A DNA stretch of 64,000 bases from Porphyra umbilicalis (GCA_002049455.2 KV918997.1:60501-124500), one strand, 5' to 3'; counted from the first letter of the stretch, positions 44,243-55,100 are shown. Notes: generated from the sequence alone by a model not told the origin. Program-made: numbers and translations.

Positions 44243-45146
44243 TTTTCATAGAATCAGAATATACTCCACTTGCGCTAACATGCACTCAGATTTGAGTTTT
44301 CGATGATGTCATGTATCTGAATTCGGATCTGACCTCGCTGGTCGGAGTAAGGATCAGCATTATATTCGGATATGTTATCGCTCCGATTTTGATTTTACTC
44401 TGTGTACCTAGAGTGAGTATATTCCTTCCCAGGACGTTTCTGCATAAAAAGGGATCGGCGCATGTACCAGCGACAGGTTGTCCGACGATGCCGCCAACAA
44501 AGTCTGGTGCCAGCCATCGTACGTTTCGAGGTGGTCTCAATCTCCTGGGAAACTGGAGTTGTATGGTGTACCTGCACAATTCCAGCGTGCATACTAAAAG
44601 CTACAATCTCGTCATCGGCCACCGAAAGATTTCTGGTGCTGCGGGCAGTGCTCCCCAAGACACGACGAGTGCTCGTCGGGGTGCAACAGTGGTCGACCCC
44701 GGAGGGTGTCGTGACAGCGAAGAGGCGCAGATTTTATGCGTCGAGAAGCAGGGGGGCAGGGCTGCTCCTCACGTGAAGAGGATATGATCATGATGCGGAT
44801 ACCCAAACAATTTCAGGTCGTGGTCCGGGCATCCGGCTCGGGTGTGCCAGACACATTTCCCTCTTAGTTGCGAAGGTCCGGCCATTATCGCCGAGCTGGT
44901 AGCCAACATTGGCATCTTGTTCGCCTGCGGCGTCGCAAGGGCTGCCCCAAAATGCTGTTGTAGCGCACAGCCGAGTCCGGGATTCGGATAAGCTCAGGCA
45001 AAGTATTTGCAATCTGATTACATTATATCCTGCCCTCGGAGAATTATTAAGGCACATTATAATCGTCGGTGCATGGACAGAGTACATTGAGAGTACGCAG
45101 CTACGGCATGAATATGGATATATCCGAGTATACTGTGCGGATATAT
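44243..45146. other. AT-richer block between the two antisense ORFs
   Basis: Composition is close to 50% GC, in contrast to the rest of the element. It has many GGATAT/CGGAT words (for example GGATATATCCGAGTATAC near 45117). The borders carry an inverted GACCAGGGGC/GCCCCTGGTC (44218-44227 and 45173-45182). It could be a long intron of an antisense transcript, an inserted element, or a non-coding regulatory region. No gene is supported inside. Confidence 0.5.
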
Positions 45147-46895
45147 CTAGCTCAACTTTATCCACCTCAGCCCCTGGTCGGGACCCCCGGGGTCGCCGGC
45201 GCTGGCCTCCTCCTCCTCCCCCTCGGGGCCCCGGGTCCCCGGGCGGTGGGGCACAGGCGGAGCCGGGCCGCCGCGCGCCATGTCGGCGTGGCGCCGCTTC
45301 CGCGCGCGGTACGCGGCCGACGCGGCCGCCTCCTCCGTCGACGGCGGGACGGCGTCCGGGTCGGGTGAAGTGAAGCCGGCCGGTATCGCCCAAGGCTCCG
45401 TCGTCACGGGCAACGCCCGCGGGGCGACGTCCGCGAGCCGCGGCTCCGCGAGCATGACCCCCAACGGGGCCTGCGGCGTCCGCAAGACGTTCACGACGCG
45501 AACGTAGTGGCGCCGGCCGTCCGCCACAGTACCCACTTGGTGGGGCAGCAGGGTGCTGGGGGCTTGACGAGTGGTGTCGTGGTGGTAGGGCAGCAGGTCA
45601 TGGACTGCCGCCCAGGGCACCGCCCTCACGATGGCATCGTACTCCGCCAAGGCGTCGGCGGCACCACTGTCGCCCGGCGCGAGGTCGTCGACCTTGAACT
45701 TCCGCGTCAAGTCGTAGTAGCACGGCGACGGCTCAAAGACGCGGTGCGTCTCGCGGTACGCACGCAGCAACCCCGACACGATGGCGGCCGTCAGCATGAC
45801 GTAGGCCGTGCCCTGGATGGGGTGGCACGGGAACGCCTGAAGCAGCGACTGCTGCTGGTGCACGACGGGCGGGTACTCGTACGTCAGCAGCCGCGGCGTC
45901 GCGCACCGCGTGGCCATTGCCGGCGGCAAGGGAGCACGCGCCGGCGTCAAGGCGATGCCGGAGCGGACGGACAGGAAGATGGCCCCGTGCCCCGCCCGTC
46001 GGGCGCTTACGAGCTCGCCGCGCGCGCGGCGCGCGGCCTCCAACGCCAAGTCCGCCGGGGCGGTCGCGGGGCCCACCGACGTCAAGGCGATCAGGGGGCC
46101 CACGCCTCCGAAGTTGGCAAGCGCCAAGGAGTGACCGAACGGGACCGCAGGGCGGTGGCGAAGGCGGGTGTGCCAGTCCTCGAGGTAGGCGTACTCCTCC
46201 TCGCCGGCGACGAACGGGAGCTCGGCCGCGGGATGCGGGACCAAGAGCACCCGACCCGGGTTGCACCGCAACATGCAGCGTAGCCACGCCGCGCTGTCCC
46301 CGACGGAGCGGACGAAGGAAGCGAAGTCGCGCTCGGCCGCCGGCCGGGTGCCGTAACCCGCCACCTTGGCGAACTCCTTGAAGGCCCGCCACACGGCAGC
46401 GGCCTCGCCGCCGTCGTGGGGATGAGCCGGGAGGAAGACGTCGCTGACGAGCGGCCAGTCGGCCGAGACCACGGCCGGCCCCAGCGGGGCAAGCCACGCT
46501 CGGACGTCGGGCGGCGCCGGGCGCGGCGGGAACGCGGAGGCCGACTGCCCCAACAACGGCGGTCGCTCCTCCGGCACGACAGCGGGACCCCCGCCGGGGG
46601 AGGCCGCCGGACAAGCCGCGGACCCGGCCCCGGCGCTGGTCGCGGCGGCGGCGCCCACTGGGCGGGGCGGCTTCCGCCACTCCCGGCCGTTCGGGTCGTA
46701 CGGGAGCCGCATACCCGGCGGCACCGACGGGCGGGCGGGGACGGTTGGGCGGCGCCCGGGCGGTCCCGACGCGGGCGGCGCGACGGCCGACGGCGCCGGC
46801 CCCGGGGCGGCGGCCACCTGGGGCGGGCACGCCACGGGCGCGGAGGACGGAGCCCCGACGGGGCTAGCGGGAGGCGTCGCCGGGGACGGCTCCAT
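45147..46895 (-). CDS. Antisense ORF A of element 1 (582 codons), next to 3' LTR
   Basis: Start ATG 46895, 15 bp from the inner edge of the 3' LTR, so an antisense transcript leaving that LTR would reach it first. The N-terminal 130 residues are Pro/Ala-rich. A folded-looking core follows (VRAWLAPLGPAVVSADWPLV, VWRAFKEFAKVAGYGTRPAA, AAWLRCMLRCNPGRVLLVPH, EEEYAYLEDWHTRLRHRPAV, HPIQGTAYVMLTAAIVSGLL), with an acidic DDLAPGDSGAADALAEYD segment and a basic NLS-like YRARKRRHADMARGG near the C-terminus. TAG at 45147-45149. I recognise no domain; it is not integrase, envelope or a host family known to me. It is intact over 1749 bp in an element whose gag and pol are repeatedly frameshifted. Antisense ORFs near the 3' LTR are known in some plant gypsy elements, but I cannot claim homology. 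Confidence 0.7.
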   Translation of the reverse strand: MEPSPATPPASPVGAPSSAPVACPPQVAAAPGPAPSAVAPPASGPPGRRPTVPARPSVPPGMRLPYDPNGREWRKPPRPVGAAAATSAGAGSAACPAASPGGGPAVVPEERPPLLGQSASAFPPRPAPPDVRAWLAPLGPAVVSADWPLVSDVFLPAHPHDGGEAAAVWRAFKEFAKVAGYGTRPAAERDFASFVRSVGDSAAWLRCMLRCNPGRVLLVPHPAAELPFVAGEEEYAYLEDWHTRLRHRPAVPFGHSLALANFGGVGPLIALTSVGPATAPADLALEAARRARGELVSARRAGHGAIFLSVRSGIALTPARAPLPPAMATRCATPRLLTYEYPPVVHQQQSLLQAFPCHPIQGTAYVMLTAAIVSGLLRAYRETHRVFEPSPCYYDLTRKFKVDDLAPGDSGAADALAEYDAIVRAVPWAAVHDLLPYHHDTTRQAPSTLLPHQVGTVADGRRHYVRVVNVLRTPQAPLGVMLAEPRLADVAPRALPVTTEPWAIPAGFTSPDPDAVPPSTEEAAASAAYRARKRRHADMARGGPAPPVPHRPGTRGPEGEEEEASAGDPGGPDQGLRWIKLS

Positions 46896-46901
46896 CTCAG
46901 C

Positions 46902-46910
46902 CAAAGAGGA
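46902..46910 (+). promoter_or_regulatory. Polypurine tract of element 1
   Basis: CAAAGAGGA lies immediately before the 3' LTR, the normal place for plus-strand priming. It is short but all purine after the first base. Confidence 0.7.
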
Positions 46911-47560
46911 TGTAGTACTACGGGGCCCCCTATGCGCCAGGGGGCCACCGCGGGGACGTCGGCGACGGCGGGGGACGTCGGTCCCCGACGTGTGGTGGCG
47001 GCGCCAGCGGCGGTGGTGGCCGACGGGTTGGCGACGCGGGATGGCGGGGCGAGGGGGCGGCCCCGCTGCCCGGCTCGGGCCACTTGAGGGAGCGCACCCG
47101 ATCCGCCGCGCCCGGCACGCGGGCCCCGCGGGAGGCCGGGTTGGCGCGCCCGAGCGGGCGCTGGCGCGCCCGAGAGGGCGCGGCAGGCGACGGCCGACCG
47201 GGCGCCACGCGGCGGGTGCAGCGCGTTGCGCGCGGGACGGTTTCTCCCCCTCGTCTGTAATGATCGCCTCGGGGGACTTGACATGCATGGAGGGAATTAT
47301 CTGCATTGGTTGGTGACGGCCCGGGTCAATTCCCTTTTGGGGAAATTGGGCCCGGGCGACGGTTTCCGCCCTTTTAGGACGAAGGGCGACGACGGTGGGA
47401 GGCACCGTCGTCGCCGGCAAGTAAACCGTGTCTCGATGTCTTGGCGTTTCGATCGGCCCGACTTCCCGGACCTCGAGTCCCATAGCGGGTGTCGCGCGAG
47501 CGGCTGAGACGGCCGTTACTTCCCTCTTTCTGATGTAACCCCCTAGATTGTGGTACTACA
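46911..47560 (+). repeat. 3' LTR of element 1
   Basis: 650 bp, same ends as the 5' LTR. Differences from it are at about seven positions, four of them in the last 60 bp. Confidence 0.97.
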
Positions 47561-47565
47561 CCGCC
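47561..47565. repeat. 5-bp target-site duplication (CCGCC), right
   Basis: Identical to 34996-35000. Confidence 0.95.
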
Positions 47566-47830
47566 CAATGCTCCTTGCCGTAGCACGAGACAAAGCGTCT
47601 CAGCTTCCCGATGGCGAAGGCGAGGTCAGGACGCGTCCCAACCATCAGGTAAATATTACTGCTGACGGCTACGCGGTAGGGAAGCGCGTCGTCGCTCTCG
47701 TCAGCCTTGACCAGCTACATGGTGCACAGGCTCGTCTGTGTCTTCACGTACTTGTGCAACGGAAAGAATTCACCGGCGGGGTCGGGAACAGCCACGCGAC
47801 GCATCGCGTTCAAACGGCTACTCCGCCTTA
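47561..47830 (-). pseudogene. Ty1/copia pol remnant, RT C-terminal part
   Basis: Minus strand reads YRVAVSSNIYLMVGTRPDLA, FAIGKLRRFVSCYGKEHWA, the copia RT/RNase H connection, and continues into 34439-35000 once the gypsy element is removed. A TAG interrupts the frame just upstream (CTM-stop-LVKADES). Copia similarity ends near 47830, so the 5' two-thirds of that element is gone. Confidence 0.88.
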
Positions 47831-48058
47831 GCCGAAAGAGCAAAGCGCGCAGAGCACCGCCTGGGTAAGAGGCTGTGTGTGTTTTCATGTGCGTGCAACG
47901 TAACTGTTTCTGCTGCCACGCAATTGCACTTGAGAGCGACCAAACGCGTACACACGGTGGCTCATGGTGCCGTTTATATGCTCATGTTTTGTGTCTTACC
48001 CCCCATGGCGTCGTATTTGTGATGTCGTTTGACTCTGTCTGTCTTGTGGTTGATTCAG

Positions 48059-49653
48059 GTACATTTTCCGTGCCAACGAGAAGCAGGGAGTGCTTACTGG
48101 GAAGCAGAAACGGGACGGCGTCGCTGTTCTGGCGTTCATCATCGCTGGGCTCTTTGGCCCGCCAAACAACGAGACCGGCGACGGGGCCTTAGCGGCGGAG
48201 CACGACGAGGAGCGCGCGACGGACGCAGCAGCAGCGGAAGCCGCAGGCTACGAAGCAGATTCTGAGCGATGAAGCGGCCAAGGTGGGAAAAACCTTGTGT
48301 TCGACTGGACGGCGTACCACGACGAGTGGGGAGAACCACCCGTTCACGTTGTGGTCACTTTAATGTTTGCTTAATATGCGGTGCTTTACGCCCGCATCAC
48401 AGGGCGGACGACGTCAGCCGTGCCACCTCCGATGACGATGACGAAGGGCCTGGCCATTGGCGAGCATTCCGCCCGGTTCGTCAACGAGTCTGTGACCCCC
48501 ATCCTCGGCCATACCGCATCGGTCAAAGTCCAGAAGTTGCTGTGTCACGTGTCCGACGCCATCAAGAGGCATGGCAACATCCAAAAATGCGGCATTGCGA
48601 CATACGAGAGCGAGCACAAGGCCGACAAGCCGTATGTCGGCCGCAAGAACAAGGACGCGCGGACTTTTACCCGCCTGCTGGTGCGCCACGCAAACGGAGC
48701 GCGGCGCATCCTCGCTTGTCACGCCGAGGCGGACAAAGCCTCCAACGCTGCGTGGCAATACGAGCTAGTTCTTCGTGCGGCTGCAGTGGGAGATGACGCA
48801 TTAGGGCGAGGTGATGGCGCCCTGGCCGCCACTAGTGCTTCTTCGTGTGCGGGCGGGGGAGGCGGCGGACAAAGCCGCCAACGCTGCGTGGCAAAATGAG
48901 CTAGTTCGTCGTGCGGCTGCAGTGGGAGATGACACACGTGGGAGAGACGATGGCGACCTGGCTGCCACGAGTGCTGCTTCGCGTGCAAGTGGGGGAGACG
49001 TGCGTGCGGGCGGCGGGGGGGCGGCCGCTGCTGCCACAAACGCGTCCGAGGTCGCGCGGAGGCAGACGCGTCGGATGTACAATGTCAAGAAGGTGTCCGT
49101 GGCAGGTTTGGCGACGCGTCCTGACTTGGCCAACGTCGCGGTGCTCCTCAATATGGCCGGGCACGGCCGAATCCGGGACGCGACGCGCACGCAGGTGCGC
49201 GCTCGGCTCGACTGCGGCACGCAAGTGGTGCAACACTTGCGCGCGGCCGAGGAGTACCTCGATGTAGCGTGGTTCGACGCTGTATTGTACAGCCCCAGCA
49301 GGGACGATACGAGGCCGTGCGTAGGTGAGGTTCGGGCGATCGTCGGGGGTCCTACGGGAGACGCTGCCATCCTCGTCCCCATGGACGCGATTCCTTCCGA
49401 GCCACTGTTCCCGTTTGCAGCGCGTGGGTGCGTCCGCCTGAAGTGGCGCATTGCCGAGAACGCCACAGAGTTGACGTTGCGTCTCGTCCCCGTCAGGAAT
49501 GTACGGCGGCTTGCGTTTCTGGTCCCCGATTTTGCTGACCTTGCCGCTCGACACGGCTTCGATGCGGACGTCCCTGCGATGGACAGCTCGCTCCAAGCGT
49601 GCGTCGACATGCGCTTCTTTCTCAACACTTTTTTCCCGTGGGACGTGCGGTAA
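48059..49653 (+). pseudogene. Broken transposon-type gene with internal 134-bp tandem duplication
   Basis: An acceptor-like TTGATTCAG precedes YIFRANEKQGVLTGKQKRDG. The frame continues through TGA (48270) and TAA (48372) to KVQKLLCHVSDAIKRHGNIQ, TYESEHKADKPYVGRKNKDA and RTFTRLLVRHANGARRIL, a block that resembles the C-terminal region of large CACTA-like transposases (weak inference). A one-base shift inside the tandem duplication moves the frame. The last 200 codons (RRMYNVKKVSVAGLATRPDL, EEYLDVAWFDAVLYSPSRDD, VPVRNVRRLAFLVPDFADLA) are intact to TAA 49653. The gypsy LTR starts 8 bp after this stop. Confidence 0.55.
48719..48985 (+). repeat. Two-copy tandem duplication of about 134 bp
   Basis: Copy 1 (about 48719-48852) and copy 2 (about 48853-48985) both encode ADKA(S/A)NAAWQ.ELV.RAAAVGDD followed by G.LAATSA. 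They differ at roughly 15% of positions. A poly-G difference between the copies causes the frame change. Confidence 0.75.
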
Positions 49654-49660
49654 AAAATGG

Positions 49661-50395
49661 TGTGGTAATATTAACGTTGGTTCAATTTCCAATGTATTGT
49701 GACCGACCGTTATCAAGCAAGAAAGCAAGTTCTATCGCCGTCACAACGAGGAAGAAAGACCTTTTGTTGAAGGGCATCCGATGGGGAGCCGGGTGGTGCC
49801 CACGACGGCGACCCCGGACTCGTGATTTTCATACAAGCGAGGGCACTGGTCGATCGACCGTTCGATCACAAGCGATCTTCACGAGTGCCGGCAGAAAGAA
49901 AAGACAGGCAAGCAAACAAGCAAGAAAAAATGAACAATGCGGAAGTAACCCCCCAAAGGGCATGCCACAGGCCAATTCGTATAGTACGTGGGCTTTGGTC
50001 TGTCAAGAGGGCTACCGGTGGCAATTTGCCAATTGCAGGCGAAGATATGCGACAAACATCCAACTCGATATTCGAACCGTCCCGGTGAGATTCGAGGATG
50101 GTGACACCCGATTGAGCGGTCGCGGACTCTCACGGGCCCGCGAAGGCGGAACCGCCCGGGCGGCGGCAGTCGTGGAGGGACGCCGATCCGTCCCGATCGG
50201 GGGGAGGTGGCGGTCGGTCGGCGTCGGCCGCAATCGTCTGACCACGCACGCGCGTGCTTGCGTGGCAGGTAGCTTGCGCTGCTGGTCAGATCGACGCTTA
50301 CGCGGAGGTAGGCCCGCGCAGGTGGTTCCACGCATGTGTGTACGTGGATGCGGGGGCGGGCGCGGGGGCCAGGGTTAAGACCCGTGTTTGCGGCG
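49661..50395 (-). repeat. 3' LTR of element 3 (left copy)
   Basis: Matches 57706 onward over long blocks (AAGAAAGACCTTTTG, GGTGCCCACGACGGCGACCC, CAGATCGACGCTTACGCG). Compared with the right copy it lacks about 250-300 bp in the middle. The inner end is set where similarity stops after GTTAAGACCCGTG. Confidence 0.75.
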
Positions 50396-51114
50396 GCGCG
50401 TCGAGTAGCACGTGCTGGAGTTACCGTCGTCGGTGCCGTGTGGCGCTAGCTTCGTCGGGGTTTTGCTACCTCGGCGACAAGGCCCAAGCCGTGACGCGGT
50501 CCCGTGGTGACGAGGGGGTGCGCACCCCGCGGCCGGTTCACACCGGGCCTTGCGCGGGTGGACGGCGGTTGACGACACGGGGTGTCCCCGTGTCATCGCG
50601 GTCGCGACCATCGACCCCACCGCTATGGCGGTAGACGGCAGCAACGCGAACGGCGAGGTGCACGTGGCCCAAGCCGTTGCGGGCGAGATACATGCAGTGG
50701 ATAGCTCCACGGACCCGGAGGTATCACGTCAGCTTCAGCCTTACGGCTCGAATCACGCGCACGTGGACCCTGTCGAGGTAGCAGATGGTATGCTGGTCGT
50801 CACCGACCAGCGTCTTTCTGACGCTTGCGTTCGCAACCGCGCTCGCGCGCACACACGACGTTTTCACGCACGATTCGAGGCCCTGCCGGGGTTCGTCGAC
50901 GTGTTGTCAGAGCCCGGGACACCAGCCAACGTTGGTGACCGCTTGGCCGAGGTCCATGGGGACCCGTATTTCGGAAGCCAAGGGCCTCAGCGCCGTGTAT
51001 ACGAGGTCCAGTCGTTTTGCAATGAATTCGTTCACTGCCGAGTGACTTTGTACCCGTTCCACCGCTTGGTGTAGACCAACGCACTGTTGTTCCTCGTGCG
51101 CGGAAGCGAGACAT
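50396..51114. other. Element 3 region between ORF3 and 3' LTR
   Basis: The minus strand shows short coding-like pieces in shifting frames (VVKQRPRKTAFGKLRNKRQN at 51140-51205; NEFIAKRLDLVYTALRPL near 51000), probably the decayed end of ORF3. A plus-strand frame (50550-51074) is also open but less protein-like. Confidence 0.3.
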
Positions 51115-51954
51115 TCAAGGCGGCAGCCAACTCGTTCTGCCGCTTGTTGCGCAATTTGCCGAAGGCCGTCTTCCTCGGGCGCTGTTTGACGACGGACATC
51201 TGGGTGCCATTTGGTTGGTGTTTGTCGTTTGACATGATATTGTCCACTTCTCCGTTTCCTGTTTTTCATCATAGCGCTGAAGGAAGTGGCAGGCCAGCAT
51301 GGCCCATGGTGTGGGATCCACATACCTGGCATCTATTGATGAAGGTACTTGGTACTCGAAACATGCGCGTATGGCGGTATCGTACAAACTGGTGTTGGTC
51401 CATTGTGGGATGACCACAGTTGCTTCCTCAGTGGTGGTCACCGGGTGTCGAAGGATCGAATGCAAGTGCTCTACCGGGGGTACGCGAAACCCGTTGGGGA
51501 GCACTGGCATAGAGGGATCGCTCCCGATCAGTGTTGATTGCGCGGATTTTGGCCATACATATGTGTACGGACCGTACTCACGGTTCAGCCGAGGGAAATG
51601 CCGCAAGGCATGTTGGGGGTCATACGCAAAGTTGCGCGTCATGGAGGGCGGAGTCGACTTAAGCCACGCGATAGGAGTTACTTCCTAAATTGCGGCGTCC
51701 GTACTTAAATTTGTCCACGAGACATTGGCATGGATAACTCCGTCACCGGTAACATGGACATGTTTGATAGTGCGTATCCACGATGGGTCCATGACGGTGT
51801 TCGCCACGGTTGTGAGCCCGGCTTGTCGGCAACTTTGCCGTGTACGCGTTTGCCAATCGTACCCCGGTATTGCTGACCTCCAAAAAATGGTGGTTGCAGA
51901 TTGGTTGCGATCATTCCACAGCGTACGTGGACCAACGGAAAGACTAGGAATCAT
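51115..51954 (-). pseudogene. Extra ORF downstream of pol in element 3 (ORF3), unknown
   Basis: Same strand as pol. It reads MIPSLSVGPRTLWNDRNQS, IPGYDWQTRTRQSCRQAGLT, VTGDGVIHANVSWTNLSTDA, an in-frame TAG (51685-51687), then EVTPIAWLKSTPPSMTRNFA, HFPRLNREYGPYTYVWPKSA, VPPVEHLHSILRHPVTTTEE and ARYVDPTPWAMLACHFLQRY. Composition is clearly protein-like on both sides of the stop. I recognise no envelope, movement or host domain. It occupies the same position (between pol and 3' LTR) as the antisense ORFs of element 1, but on the opposite relative strand. Confidence 0.45.
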
Positions 51955-52126
51955 ATGAGTTCTTTACATAGTCTCCCCATATAGCTCTGCCCTCTGGAAA
52001 CGCACTTCAGGATCTCAAGAAATCTGAAGAAATTTGTGGATCTCATGAGAATTCACAGGTGTGGCCCAGAACCCTCTCCATGCCCTCTTCAGGCCCAAGT
52101 AAGCTGCCCAAACTTGTCAGGAAATC

Positions 52127-55100
52127 TCATTGTGGGTTGCAATAATTCTGCGAGACTCCTGCAAGACATGTTGATTGGCTTGCAATATTACTCGCGGGAA
52201 CTCTCAACCAGTAGTTTGATAGTGAATTATCGAACAGCCAATCGGACTTCATTTCTACGCTGTGTCGTCGGCTCTGCCTCCCTTCTCTTTGCAACCGCCA
52301 TTTTTTGGAGGTTAGCAATACATGTTTCTTCTTCTGTCGAAGAAAACGCACAACCATGTTGCGGGGGAGGTTCTCCAGGGGCTTCCAGGTATCGTATTTC
52401 GAGCCGTAGTCGAACCAGCGCACCTTAGCGCTGTAGGTGTCACCTGTCTGGCGTGAGCTTAGGAGCCTAGACTACGACAGGGATCTGCTTGCGAAGGCGG
52501 GGCATGAACTCGCGTTTGCGAGCAAGGTGTGACCCATCATTGAGCGTTCTCTTGTTGGCCAGCGGAGTGCCCGGGGGCAAGTTGCGAACCGTGAGGTTGG
52601 GGATCCGTCGGGGAATAACAAGCTCAAATGGAGCGATACCCGTAGACAGGTGCGGTTGGCTATTATACGCCATGGTGATTTCCGGGAGTAGCTCGTCCCA
52701 CCGTGATGGGCCATCAGCGACGTATTGTCGCAGCTGAGTAGCCATGGTACGGTTGTACCGTTCGACTTGCCCATTGGTTTGGGGATGATACGCTGTGGTG
52801 CGAACCGTTTCAATGCCAAGCGTTATCGTCACAGCGATGAAGAAGTTCGACATGAACTGGAGCCCTCGGTCCGATAGGATCCGGTCCGGGAGCCCGTAGG
52901 CGGACACCCACGCGTCGATGATGGCTGACGCCACGGACATGGCCGTAATTCGTTGTAAGGCGACACACTTGCGTAGCTCGGCGAAGCGGACGGTAATAGC
53001 CAAAATGAAGCGATTGCCCTTCTTGGAGGCCGGGATGGGCCCAAAGATGTCAACGGACAGCTCCGTGAGAGGCTCAGTAGCCGGGAACAGCGTCAAGGGC
53101 GTGGTGTGTCGCCGCAAGGCGAGGCGGTTTTGGGCACAAGTTGTGCACTTGCCGATGGTGGTGTGGATGTCCGTTACCATCGAAGGCCAGTAATATGCCT
53201 TTCGCATGGTGTAATACATCCGGTTCATACCAGGATGGGCTGCCACTGTGGCGTGGTGCTCGAGCGTCAAGACGCGGTCGCGTAATGATTTAGGTATGAC
53301 CAATTGGTTGCCGTAAGGCGTCCGGCGATACAGAGCGTGATGCTCGTTGCGGAAGAAGGCCTTGGCCGTTCCGCGTTCCACGCGAGTGGACATCTTGACT
53401 CAGTAGTCGTCTGTTTGTTGTTGTTCGACAACATCGTCGAGCTCCACCGGTTCCGATGTGTCGGTAACCGTGTACCCGCCCGTCCCTAAGCCGTTGGCCG
53501 TCTCGTCCAATGCCACGCAAGGTATATCATCATGGATATCTTCTGTCGGCGCCACCGTGGAGGCACGCGACAGGAAGTTGGGCAAGTGGTGCGATGCCCC
53601 TGTTTTGTAAACCGTATCGAATGTGCATTCGGAGAGGCGAAGTCGCCATCGCATCAAGCGTCCGCTTGAGTCAGTCGTGCTGTAGATCCAGCTAAGTGCT
53701 TGGTGATCCGTTCAGATGAGGAACCGTTGCCCATCGAGGAAGTGCCTCAACTTGAGGACAGCCCACACGACGCCGAGGCATTCGCGCTCCGTGGTGGAGC
53801 AGTTTTGCTCTGCAGCAGTAAGTCCTCGGCTCCAATATCCGACAGGATGAAGCAAGTCGCCCGATTCCTCCTGGAGGAGTGTACAACCGACTTGGTCGGC
53901 GCATGCATCGACGTCGACGACGAGCTTCCGATTGGCCTTTGGCAAGGCAAGTACCGGTGGGCACAATAGTGCGTTGCGAAAATCCTCAAATGCGGCGATG
54001 GCCACGTCCGTCGGTGGTGGTAGATCCGGTGGGATCTCGGCCCTAGTCAGGGCGTTCAGGGGCTTCGCACGTTTGGAAAAGTCCTTGACAACACTTCGAT
54101 AGACGTTGGACATGCCCAAGAAGCTTTTCAGCTGGATCTTCGTCGTTGGGAACTTGGCGTGCTTCAGGGCATCCACGTTCTTGTTATGAACGTGCAGTTG
54201 CCCGGGGCGGACAATGTGTCCGACGTACTAGACTTCGTCGGAGGACCAGGTGCACCTTTCCAAGTTCATGGTAGCCCCGGCTTCGCGCAGACGGTGCTGA
54301 ACCGTGTCAAAGTCTTTGACGTGTTGTTCCGCGTTCGCGGAGAAGATGATGACATTGTCTAAGTAGACAAGGCATATCTGCCACTTCAAACCCGAGAGGA
54401 TAATATCCAACGCACGCTGAAAGGTAGCAGGCGCGCTCGTCACGCCGAAAGGCATTGATAACCAGTGGTATAGACCACAATGCGTTGTGAACGCCGTATT
54501 CTCTTGGTCGTCCTTGCGTAAGGGCACTTGCCAGCACCCCGCGGTGCAGTCGAGAGACGTGAACACCTGGGAATCTCTCAAGGAGTCGAGGCAGTCCTCC
54601 ATTTGAGGAAAGGGATAAGCATCCTTCTTTGTGATGTTGAAATACCGACAATAGTCGACACAGAATCGGGCTTTGCCGTTCTTCTTTGGTACAATTACCA
54701 CGGGGCTCGCCCAAGCACTATGGCTAGGGACAATGAAGTTGAGCTCCAACGTCTTGTTAATGAGATCAGAGATGATCTGCCGCTTGAACGGCCCGGTCCG
54801 GTAGGGTTGAGCCCGCATGGGCAGAGCGTCTGGAAAAGTGACGATGACGTGCTCCGTAGCACGGATGACGCCAAGGGTTCCATCCCGCATAGACGAATGC
54901 GTCTTAAGCATGTCTCGAATCTGCTTGTGCAGATACTCGGGGGCCTCACTGAAGTCGAGGTCCTCGAGTGGGTCACGACTCGCGTCTTCCGATGAAGTAT
55001 CGGTTCCATCCTTTGGATTGATGTCATCCAAGACGGCGGACAACATCGGCCCTTCGTAGGGCTCTGCAAACCCCAACGGTGAGTTCTTGCATACAATGAC

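Larger units (their letters stand above)
35001..47560 (+). mobile_element. Full-length chromodomain Ty3/gypsy element (element 1), 12,560 bp
   Basis: It has two 650-bp LTRs with about 7 differences (1.1%), a primer-binding site, gag, then pol in the order protease, RT, RNase H, integrase, chromodomain. Unusually, about 3.6 kb follows pol, carrying two antisense open frames before the polypurine tract. The domain order and the C-terminal chromodomain place it in the chromovirus-like branch of Ty3/gypsy. A second copy starts at 59992. gag and pol have about eleven frame breaks, so as sequenced it is non-autonomous. Confidence 0.95.

Noticed and set aside
50550-51074. Plus-strand 174-codon frame as an antisense gene of element 3, by analogy with element 1
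   Set aside because: The minus strand in the same place shows coding-like pieces, and the plus frame lacks ordered segments; evidence is too weak to call it an antisense gene.
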